In this document: positions 1 to 5,814 of the stretch, in pieces
How the letters are laid out: the number at the start of each line of letters is the position of its first letter
Position numbering within the stretch: the stretch's first letter is position 1
Assembly (NCBI GenBank): GCA_964395915.1
Contig: CAYNDB010000029.1
Location: forward strand, 1 to 24,195
Direction of reading: 5' to 3'
DNA length: 24,195 bases
Origin: CAYNDB01 sp964395915
GTDB taxonomy: Bacteria > Nitrospinota_A > UBA7883 > JAJRTC01
The notes under the pieces: generated by a model
The model's database searches: none
The model's input: the letters and a program-made list of their open reading frames with translations, nothing else
What the model was told of the DNA's origin: nothing
Program-made: the position numbers and the translations under genes

Positions 1-425
1 GCGACGCTGACACTGTCGAACACGGCGTCCACCGCGACATTGGCAAGCCTTTTCTGCTCGATGATAGGCACGCCAAGCTTCTCGAACGCCTCTAAAACCT
101 CGGGTGGAGCCTCTGCAAGGCTATTGAGCTTTTTCTTTTTCTTGGGAGCCGAATAGTACGAAATGTTCTGGAAATCTATCGGCGGAATGTTAAGCTCCGC
201 CCAGTTAGGCTGCTCCATCGAAAGCCATTTTTTATACGCTTTAAGCCGAAAGTCGAGCATATATGAGGGTTCGTTCTTTTTCTCTGATATCGCGCGAACA
301 ACTTTCTCGCTCAACCCTTTAGTAAACGTCTCCGATTCGACATCGGTTACAAAGCCATATTTATACTCGCGCTTTTCATCAAGAGCGGCGGTCAGCTCAT
401 CTTTTTCAATAGATTTATGTTTCAT
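1..425 (-). CDS. sufB: Fe-S cluster assembly scaffold SufB (N-terminal part, runs off the window)
   Basis: SufB is the scaffold subunit of the cytoplasmic SufBCD complex that builds and hands on iron-sulfur clusters. Reading the minus strand from the ATG at 423-425 gives 141 codons with no stop up to the window edge. The early YKYGFVTDVES stretch (residues about 21-31), the KKNEPSYMLDFRLKAYKKW block and the later NISYYSAPKKK motif are typical of the SufB N-terminus. The conserved cysteines and core beta-helix lie outside the window. There is no Shine-Dalgarno-like sequence before the ATG. Instead a TATATT hexamer sits 6 nt upstream, so the transcript may be leaderless. SufC and SufD would be expected further left, but this is not visible. 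Identity is secure from motif recognition; the start is probable. Confidence 0.93.
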   Translation of the reverse strand, partial: MKHKSIEKDELTAALDEKREYKYGFVTDVESETFTKGLSEKVVRAISEKKNEPSYMLDFRLKAYKKWLSMEQPNWAELNIPPIDFQNISYYSAPKKKKKLNSLAEAPPEVLEAFEKLGVPIIEQKRLANVAVDAVFDSVSV

Positions 426-431
426 AACACT

Positions 432-458
432 AATATAGATGGGCAAAGATTATGCCAA
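432..458 (-). promoter_or_regulatory. Candidate sufB promoter, near-leaderless
   Basis: On the minus strand TTGGCA (458-453, five of six matches to TTGACA) is followed after 15 nt by TATATT (437-432). Six nucleotides then separate it from the sufB ATG at 425. The predicted +1 falls on or next to the A of the start codon. The spacer is shorter than the usual 17 nt, which lowers confidence. An overlapping alternative is an extended -10, TGGCATAAT, at 457-449. Confidence 0.4.
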
Positions 459-506
459 ACCTATTCTATTGTTTTTATGGTCATTATTCTTTGGCGCTGC
501 AAATCC

Positions 507-522
507 CAGACATATATGTCTG
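507..522. repeat. Perfect 16-bp palindrome upstream of sufB
   Basis: CAGACATATATGTCTG is its own reverse complement and lies in the 233-bp spacer between sufB and the divergent small ORF. Its symmetry and place, about 50 bp upstream of the candidate sufB -35, would suit a dimeric regulator's operator. No matching consensus (Fur, IscR, SufR) was recognised. The rest of 426-658 holds no supported gene. Confidence 0.35.
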
Positions 523-658
523 TAATGCCGATATTGGAAACGGCTATTTTTTTCTGGATATGTTCACCAACGGTTTTATTTCATCCCAGTATGTTTTCTC
601 GAATATCCACAATAATCATGTTTTACTTCAAGAGCCAAATATGTATACTTCTTAAGCT

Positions 659-907
659 ATGCAAGAAGATATCTGGTCGAAAATAGACGCCTACCTTTTT
701 CGGGTTCTCGGTGGCGGCTTAGGCTTTGCGGGCTGTACCGCAATATTACTGAACAACCCCCTGCATAAGGTCTTTTCCAGTTTCTATGGAATAACGTTTC
801 TTCTGATTTTCGGGGGTATGGGAATATACTCGACGTTTTCTATGATTTCGGCTTTGACTGGAAATGAACAATCGGGTTCAAATTCGAGCGGTTCAAAATC
901 CGGTTAA
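659..907 (+). CDS. Hypothetical small membrane protein (82 aa)
   Basis: I do not recognise this protein. It has two hydrophobic stretches, about residues 16-31 (glycine-rich) and 42-65, followed by a polar tail rich in Ser, Gly and Asn. That pattern suggests a two-helix inner-membrane protein with a disordered end. It is divergent from sufB. There is no Shine-Dalgarno sequence before the ATG at 659, but a TATACT hexamer lies 9 nt upstream, so a very short leader is possible. Nothing contradicts it on the other strand. It could still be a chance ORF; conservation in relatives would decide. Confidence 0.45.
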   Translation: MQEDIWSKIDAYLFRVLGGGLGFAGCTAILLNNPLHKVFSSFYGITFLLIFGGMGIYSTFSMISALTGNEQSGSNSSGSKSG

Positions 908-928
908 TATCGTCACAGACATAAATAT

Positions 929-968
929 AAAAAAAACCCGTGGAAGTGAGGGGGTAACTTCCACGGGT
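929..968 (-). terminator. Rho-independent terminator for minus-strand transcription
   Basis: A perfect 12-bp stem (936-947 with 957-968, starting ACCCGTGG) encloses a 9-nt loop. On the minus strand it is followed by a run of Ts (the A-run at 929-936), the classic intrinsic terminator layout. On the plus strand no T-run follows, so it would not efficiently stop the 82-aa ORF. It must serve a minus-strand gene whose body is in or beyond the assembly gap. Confidence 0.75.
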
Positions 969-979
969 CAATACACAAA

Positions 980-1060
980 GCTTTGAGCCGTATAAAGGAG
1001 GGACGAAACTCAAAGCCCTGTAAACAAAACTAATAGCATCGGTTACTAACTCTTACCGAT
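980..1060. repeat. Inverted repeats next to the assembly gap
   Basis: GCTTTGAG at 980-987 is mirrored by CTCAAAGC at 1009-1016, and ATCGGT at 1038-1043 by ACCGAT at 1055-1060. With the terminator stem this makes three hairpins in 130 bp just before the N run. No coding frame is supported. The stretch may be the 3' untranslated region of a minus-strand gene lost in the gap, or an interspersed repeat that broke the assembly. Confidence 0.4.
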
Positions 1061-1061
1061 A

Positions 1062-1161
1062 NNNNNNNNNNNNNNNNNNNNNNNNNNNNNNNNNNNNNNN
1101 NNNNNNNNNNNNNNNNNNNNNNNNNNNNNNNNNNNNNNNNNNNNNNNNNNNNNNNNNNNNN
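1062..1161. other. Assembly gap (100 N)
   Basis: Exactly 100 consecutive N, the usual placeholder for a scaffold gap of unknown true length. It removes the 5' end of the following cytochrome gene and probably the body of whatever gene the minus-strand terminator at 929-968 serves. Adjacency of sequence to left and right is not proven. Confidence 0.98.
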
Positions 1162-1626
1162 ACGGTTTCGTTTGCGGAGGAAAAACATCAACACGAAATG
1201 CTCGAGACAAAAAGTGAAGCCCTTTCCCTTCCGCCCGACCTGAAACCTGTTCTTTTAAAAGAGATGAAAGCTATCAAAAATGGAATGGAAAAAATGATCG
1301 GCGAAATGGCCTTTGGAAACTACGATAATGTAGCGGAAATAGCGGGAAAAATTGAAAAGAGCTTTATCCTGAAACAGAAGCTTTCAAACGAACAGTTAAA
1401 AAAGTTGCATGGATTGTTACCGCCGGGGTTTCGGGAATTGGACGCTAAGTTTCATAAAAACGCAGGGATGCTCTCCCATGTGGCGAAAGCTGGCCATATC
1501 GACCTGGTTTCTTTTTACTACTACAAGCTCCTGGAAGGGTGTCAGGAGTGCCATGGTAAATATGCGCGAAAGCGTTTTCACGGCTTTAAAGGGGAGAGCG
1601 CTCATAGTCATGATGAAGAACATTAA
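1162..1626 (+). CDS. Class II c-type cytochrome (cytochrome c' type), 5' end lost in gap
   Basis: The frame is open from the end of the gap to the stop at 1624-1626. The first visible residues, TVSFAEEKHQHE, look like the end of a Sec signal peptide and its cleavage site, so the ATG at 1198 is internal and the true start lies in the gap. The single haem-binding motif, CQECH followed by GKYARK, is close to the C-terminus. That placement and the Tyr/Arg after CxxCH match class II cytochromes with a four-helix bundle. The N-terminal helix has the family's Met-rich pattern (about residues 23-43 of the visible part). The tail is His/Asp/Glu-rich. Expected in the periplasm, in electron transfer or gas-ligand binding; the partner is unknown. 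Confidence 0.8.
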   Translation, partial: TVSFAEEKHQHEMLETKSEALSLPPDLKPVLLKEMKAIKNGMEKMIGEMAFGNYDNVAEIAGKIEKSFILKQKLSNEQLKKLHGLLPPGFRELDAKFHKNAGMLSHVAKAGHIDLVSFYYYKLLEGCQECHGKYARKRFHGFKGESAHSHDEEH

Positions 1627-1646
1627 AACAGGATCAGCGCGTTATT

Positions 1647-2405
1647 TTAATAATACCCCGGTCTTATTTTCTCCCACATTTTTATATATTTACAGAACAC
1701 ATGGTAGGAGGAGAGCGCCGAAACGATAAACCCGGGAGCGCCGTCCAGAAAACCAAGGTTGAGAAAGTACATTTTCATAAAAGTGGCCGGTGGCCTTAGC
1801 GCAATGGAGAACCACACACTCTTTTTACCTTTCGCAAGCTTTTCATCGGCGCCTATTTCTGTAAAATTTTGTATTGTGTTGATATGGTCTGATATATCAT
1901 CAAATGAAAGATGGTAAATATCTCCTTTCAGGTTTTCGCATTTACCTTTTATAAAAACTTTGTCGTGCGGATTCTCACCGCCCCAACGCCCTTTACCACG
2001 CTTAAAAAGACGCATTTTTCTAGCCGGATACCATCCGCAATGGAGAATCCATCGGTTAATGTAATAAGCGCGGCGAGGTATGTCGTATCCATCGGCTTTA
2101 GGGTTTTGCAGCGCTTTCAGAATTTCATCGCGCAGTTGCGCAGACACCCGCTCGTCGGCGTCGAGGTTTAAAACCCAGTCGCCGGTAACATTTTGCAAAG
2201 CGAAATTCTTCTGCTCGATATATCCATCCCATTTATGATAGATAACCTTTCCCCCTTTGGCTTTTGCGATCTCCACGGTCCGGTCGTCAGAGCCGCTATC
2301 GACAACTACAATTTCATCGACGAACGAAAGACTGTCAAGACAGTCAGCGATTTTATCCTCTTCGTTTTTCGTAACGACCGTGGCGGATAGCTTGATTTTG
2401 GACAT
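1647..2405 (-). CDS. GT2 glycosyltransferase, WaaE/KdtX-like (LPS core)
   Basis: This 252-aa protein has the GT-A fold signatures of family 2 glycosyltransferases. It starts with a beta strand, ATVVTKNEE, then has DSGSDDRT (36-43) and DADE (82-85, the metal/nucleotide-sugar DxD site). The later motifs, including WGGENPHDK and IYHLSFDD, match the WaaE/KdtX group, which adds glucose to the inner-core heptose of lipopolysaccharide. A hydrophobic stretch near residues 210-232 may help membrane association. The gene starts 5 nt after the Trm112-like gene and ends the operon. It converges on the cytochrome gene with a 20-bp gap and no terminator. The exact acceptor sugar cannot be read from sequence. 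Confidence 0.85.
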   Translation of the reverse strand: MSKIKLSATVVTKNEEDKIADCLDSLSFVDEIVVVDSGSDDRTVEIAKAKGGKVIYHKWDGYIEQKNFALQNVTGDWVLNLDADERVSAQLRDEILKALQNPKADGYDIPRRAYYINRWILHCGWYPARKMRLFKRGKGRWGGENPHDKVFIKGKCENLKGDIYHLSFDDISDHINTIQNFTEIGADEKLAKGKKSVWFSIALRPPATFMKMYFLNLGFLDGAPGFIVSALSSYHVFCKYIKMWEKIRPGYY

Positions 2406-2410
2406 CCGGC

Positions 2411-2584
2411 TTATTCGGCAAGTTTTACAGCTTCGTCAATAAGCATTATGGGGATATCGCCTTTTATCTCATACTTAAGTTTGCAGGCGCGACAGATCAA
2501 ACCGTCCTCTTTTTCCGTCAGCTCAAGATCCCCTTTACATTTGGGACACGCCAATATCTCTAAAAGCTTTTTATCTATACTCAT
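2411..2584 (-). CDS. Trm112/YcaR-family small zinc-ribbon protein (57 aa)
   Basis: The protein has two cysteine pairs, CPKC (around 13-16) and CRAC (around 33-36), in the LLEILACPxCKG context typical of YcaR/UPF0434, bacterial relatives of the methyltransferase activator Trm112. The expected length is about 60 aa. An in-frame TTG lies 18 nt upstream, but the ATG at 2582-2584 fits the family N-terminus (MSIDKKLLEILACP) and has AGGG about 9 nt upstream, so I chose it. In many proteobacteria ycaR sits between lpxK and kdsB. Here too it is next to an LPS-type glycosyltransferase. Its partner is unknown. Confidence 0.88.
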   Translation of the reverse strand: MSIDKKLLEILACPKCKGDLELTEKEDGLICRACKLKYEIKGDIPIMLIDEAVKLAE

Positions 2585-2643
2585 GATAAAATCCCTGTCC
2601 AACTCTTTAAATATAAAAGATTATAATAGTTTTATGGAGCCTT

Positions 2644-3798
2644 TTACAAAGCGGCCCTGTAAACAGTATCAAATGTTACATCATGCTTTTCCGCGGCCTT
2701 CCGGACAGACTCGAACTCCGGCGCCGCCTTCACTTCCCCGCCAGGTAAATAGGCCACTTTCACTTCTATCAAGCCATATTTCGTTTTCACCTTTTTTATC
2801 TCTCGTGTCAGGCTAACGCGGCCGACCTCGTAACGCCTGATGCCGAGCGTTGAAGTATGTTTGAAAATAATCCGTTCCATTTCCCCGGCCATTGAATTGT
2901 CGCACAACACTTTTAGCGTCATACCAGCCCTGCCCTTTTTCATATGTATCGGAGTTATGGTCACATCCAAAGCCTTTTGATCGAAAAGCATTTTCGACAC
3001 AAGTGAAAGCGCCTGCGGGTTCATATCGTCGATATTCGTCGCAAGCTCAATCAGGCGCTCTTCAATATATTGACTACTTTCCGCTCCAATAAACATCCGT
3101 AAAATATTAGGCCTGTTGTCAAAATCATATCCGCCAGCGCCATTACCAATAGATGAGCAGGTCATCAGCGGCTGAGGGATGAATCTGCTGGACATTGTTT
3201 TTAAAATCGCCGCTCCCGTAGGAGTGGTAAGTTCTTTCACCGGCCCTTCGGCATAGCTGGGAATGTCTTGCAGTAAAACAGCTGTCGCAGGAGCAGGGAT
3301 AGGCAACACGCCGTGTTCCGTTTTCACCACCCCTGAGCCGACGTTGATAAACGACGCCGTAACCTCCCCTATCCCAAGCTCTATAAAACCTATGGCTGCG
3401 CCAACTATGTCTACAATGGAGTCTACCGCGCCGACCTCGTGAAAATGAACTTTTGCGAGAGGAACATCATGAACCCGCGCTTCAGCTTCGGCCAGGGTTT
3501 TGAATATCGCAAGAGACCTTTTTTTTGCTTCAGGCTCAATGGAACTGTTTTTTATCAATTTAACTATATCCGGATAACGCCGGTGGTTATTATCACAATC
3601 ACGCGCAAGCCGCACATGGACCTTTGTCGCCGATATCCCGCATTTCATTACCTTCTTTGCGGACAAGGTGTATCCATCCACACCGAGTTTTTTTAACTCA
3701 CGCCGGAGTTTTGCAATGGATAGTCCCGCATCGACCATGGCGCCGAGAATCATGTCTCCGCTCACACCGCTAAAACAGTCGAAATAGGCGAGTCTCAT
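2644..3798 (-). CDS. larC: Nickel pincer cofactor biosynthesis protein LarC
   Basis: LarC is the CTP-dependent cyclometallase that inserts nickel into the dithiolated pyridinium nucleotide to give the nickel-pincer nucleotide cofactor of lactate racemase (LarA) and related enzymes. The N-terminus AYFDCFSGVSGDM, the HFHEVGAVDSIVD block (118-130), ELTTPTGAA (189-197) and NIDDMNPQ (255-262) are LarC hallmarks. Both halves (LarC1 and LarC2) form one uninterrupted 384-codon frame, unlike Lactobacillus plantarum, where a frameshift joins them. The ATG overlaps the larB stop by 4 nt, which implies translational coupling. LarE and LarA are not in the window, so the client enzyme is unknown. Confidence 0.93.
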   Translation of the reverse strand: MRLAYFDCFSGVSGDMILGAMVDAGLSIAKLRRELKKLGVDGYTLSAKKVMKCGISATKVHVRLARDCDNNHRRYPDIVKLIKNSSIEPEAKKRSLAIFKTLAEAEARVHDVPLAKVHFHEVGAVDSIVDIVGAAIGFIELGIGEVTASFINVGSGVVKTEHGVLPIPAPATAVLLQDIPSYAEGPVKELTTPTGAAILKTMSSRFIPQPLMTCSSIGNGAGGYDFDNRPNILRMFIGAESSQYIEERLIELATNIDDMNPQALSLVSKMLFDQKALDVTITPIHMKKGRAGMTLKVLCDNSMAGEMERIIFKHTSTLGIRRYEVGRVSLTREIKKVKTKYGLIEVKVAYLPGGEVKAAPEFESVRKAAEKHDVTFDTVYRAAL

Positions 3799-4556
3799 TT
3801 TGTTTCGCTATCCGACAAGCTGTTTATCTTATGCGCCAAAGCTCCGGCGCCAAAACCGTTGTCTATATTTACAACAGCGACCCCGGCCGAACAGGAGTTG
3901 AGCATCGCAAGAAGCGCGGAGACTCCCCCGAATGCGGCTCCATAGCCTACCGACGTGGGAACGCCTACGACCGGACACGACACGAGCCCGCCCACCACCG
4001 ACGCCAGCGCCCCATCCATCCCGGCCACAACCACGATAACGCGCGCTTTTTGTAATTTGTCCGAATGTTCAAACAGCCGGTGTATCCCGGCCACGCCAAC
4101 ATCATAGACAGTCGTAACTTTGGAGCCCATGATCTTAGCCGTAACAACCGCCTCCTCTGCGACTCCAACATCAGACGTGCCGGCCGAAACAACAAGAACG
4201 TATCCTGTGCGTTTCCCCTTTTTCGGCTCTATGGTAATGGCGCGTGAACGTTCATGGTACACGGCGCTTTTTGCGAACCTTTTCACTTTCGCGTGGATCA
4301 ATTTCGAAGAGCGTGTCGCCAGAACAGGATGTTTTGCCGCGACCATTTTTTTTATTATGGCCACAGTTTCGGTCTCCGTCTTCCCCTCGCAATAGACGAC
4401 TTCCGGGAAACCCTGCCTTAACGAGCGGTGGTGGTCTATGTTGGCGAACCCAAGGTTTTCTGTCGGGTAAGCTTTCAGTTTTTCCATCGCCTTTTGCGGC
4501 GTAAGCTTCCCTTCATGAAGAGCTTTGAGTATTTTTTCAAATTCACGTTTCGGCAT
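3795..4556 (-). CDS. larB: Pyridinium-3,5-biscarboxylic acid mononucleotide synthase LarB
   Basis: LarB carboxylates and hydrolyses nicotinic acid adenine dinucleotide to make the pyridinium-3,5-biscarboxylic acid mononucleotide, the first step to the nickel-pincer cofactor. The 253-aa protein has the family N-terminal region with DHHRSLRQGFPEVVYCEGKT (41-60). It also has a PurE-like core with AGTSD (125-129), AGMDGALASVVGGL (178-191) and PTSVGYGA (200-207). It begins 7 nt after the gpsA stop and overlaps larC. A glycine/alanine-rich C-terminal third is normal for the fold. Identification is firm. Confidence 0.94.
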   Translation of the reverse strand: MPKREFEKILKALHEGKLTPQKAMEKLKAYPTENLGFANIDHHRSLRQGFPEVVYCEGKTETETVAIIKKMVAAKHPVLATRSSKLIHAKVKRFAKSAVYHERSRAITIEPKKGKRTGYVLVVSAGTSDVGVAEEAVVTAKIMGSKVTTVYDVGVAGIHRLFEHSDKLQKARVIVVVAGMDGALASVVGGLVSCPVVGVPTSVGYGAAFGGVSALLAMLNSCSAGVAVVNIDNGFGAGALAHKINSLSDSETK

Positions 4557-4563
4557 TTTAGAA

Positions 4564-5574
4564 TCAGAACTCCTCTTTCAACGACCTTGCCATCAGGTCT
4601 TTTACCGCTTTATGAGGGTCTTTATTTTCATGTACAACTTTATAGACTTCGGAAGTTATCGGCATGTCCACACCATGTTTTTCCGCCAGTCTATGGACAG
4701 AAAGCGACGTCGCCACACCTTCCGCCACGGCTGTCATCGAGTTTAAAATATCCTCTATTTTCTCACCTTTGCCCAGCCTCAACCCTACGGTGCGGTTGCG
4801 GGAAAGGTCTCCACCACAGGTCAACACAAGATCGCCGATTCCGGAAAGACCGGCAAAGGTTTTAAAATCCGCTCCCATAGCCTCACCGAGCCTAATCATC
4901 TCCGCAAGGCCACGTGTTATTACCGCAGCCCTCGTGTTATGCCCCAGCCCAAGCCCGTCCGCTGTTCCCGCCGCGATGGCAAGCACGTTTTTAACCGCGC
5001 CTCCTATCTCCACACCGATAACATCATCATGCGCGTAAAGCCTGAAATATGGAGCGGAGAGAACCTGTTGAACAAGCTTGGCCGCGGCGCCATCTTTGGA
5101 AGCTATCGTCGCGGCGGTGGGAACTTCTTTAACCAGCTCCCTGGCAAAGGTCGGACCGGAGAGGCAGCATAGCCGTCGCGAGATATTTTGCGGCATGGTC
5201 TCCTCAATCATTTCCACGGGCATTGCAAGGGTTCCGTTTTCTATCCCCTTGGCCGCCGAAACGATCACCGCGTCCTTTGGAATAACCTTGGCTAGCTGCG
5301 CTAATATTCCGCGCATAAACTGGGATGGAACCACTACGATGACCAGGCCGCATTCTTTCACCGCTTCAGCCATGTCGCTTGTCGCCCGTAGGTTTTCCGG
5401 CAACATGATCCCATCAAGGTAAACAGAATTTTCCCTTGAAGAGTTTATGGCCTCCACGACCTCTTTTTCAAAAGCCCATATGGTCGTGGAAACCCCGTTT
5501 TTCGCAAGGGACCATGCGATGGCCGTGCCCCACGCTCCCGCCCCTATAACTGCGACGGACTTTTTGACGCCCAT
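4564..5574 (-). CDS. gpsA: Glycerol-3-phosphate dehydrogenase [NAD(P)+] GpsA
   Basis: GpsA reduces dihydroxyacetone phosphate to sn-glycerol-3-phosphate, the backbone for phospholipids. The Rossmann nucleotide motif GAGAWGTA is at 11-18. The SAAKGIE segment (K109) and GGAVKNVLAIAAG (catalytic K195) are in place, as is the GHNTRAAVITRGLAEM region. The length of 336 aa is standard. GGTGAT lies about 5 nt before the ATG and serves as ribosome binding site. The gene leads the minus-strand run gpsA > larB > larC > trm112-like > glycosyltransferase. With pgsA elsewhere in the window it supplies phosphatidylglycerol synthesis. Confidence 0.96.
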   Translation of the reverse strand: MGVKKSVAVIGAGAWGTAIAWSLAKNGVSTTIWAFEKEVVEAINSSRENSVYLDGIMLPENLRATSDMAEAVKECGLVIVVVPSQFMRGILAQLAKVIPKDAVIVSAAKGIENGTLAMPVEMIEETMPQNISRRLCCLSGPTFARELVKEVPTAATIASKDGAAAKLVQQVLSAPYFRLYAHDDVIGVEIGGAVKNVLAIAAGTADGLGLGHNTRAAVITRGLAEMIRLGEAMGADFKTFAGLSGIGDLVLTCGGDLSRNRTVGLRLGKGEKIEDILNSMTAVAEGVATSLSVHRLAEKHGVDMPITSEVYKVVHENKDPHKAVKDLMARSLKEEF

Positions 5575-5603
5575 TCAATATCACCGTAAATATTAATCAG
5601 CTT

Positions 5604-5647
5604 ATTATAACCACTCACAAATTCATTGAATTTATTAGCAATTCAAT
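5604..5647 (-). promoter_or_regulatory. Candidate gpsA promoter region with inverted repeat
   Basis: A perfect TATAAT reads on the minus strand at 5609-5604, about 30 nt before the gpsA ATG, with no clear -35. Just upstream an 8-bp inverted repeat, ATTGAATT (5625-5632) and AATTCAAT (5640-5647) with a 7-nt spacer, covers the place where the -35 should be. That would suit an operator or activator site. Motif reading only. Confidence 0.35.
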
Positions 5648-5768
5648 TTGACCAAGATAACATTAAATACGCCCAATATTATCGCATAAGCGCATAACGG
5701 AGGCTAAGCGCGCCAGGTTCTTGTTTTTAAATAGAGCCGACAATTCTGGCGTGACATATTCGGCAGGG

Positions 5769-5774
5769 TATAAT
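5769..5774 (+). promoter_or_regulatory. Candidate -10 element for the DHH-CBS-tRNA nucleotidyltransferase gene
   Basis: A perfect TATAAT lies 40 nt upstream of the ATG at 5815, which would give a leader of about 34 nt containing CAGGA as a weak ribosome binding site. No good -35 is seen 16-18 nt further upstream. Confidence 0.4.
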
Positions 5775-5814
5775 ATTAAACACAGAAATATAAAAACCTT
5801 CAGGATCGGTCCGG

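Noticed and set aside
417..686. Plus-strand frames across the sufB upstream spacer
   Set aside because: No recognisable protein, no ribosome binding site, and they overlap the likely sufB control region.
5747..5764. TGGC...GGC pattern resembling a sigma54 promoter upstream of 5815
   Set aside because: The GG-to-GC distance is 15 nt rather than the required 12, and the -12 box is poor.
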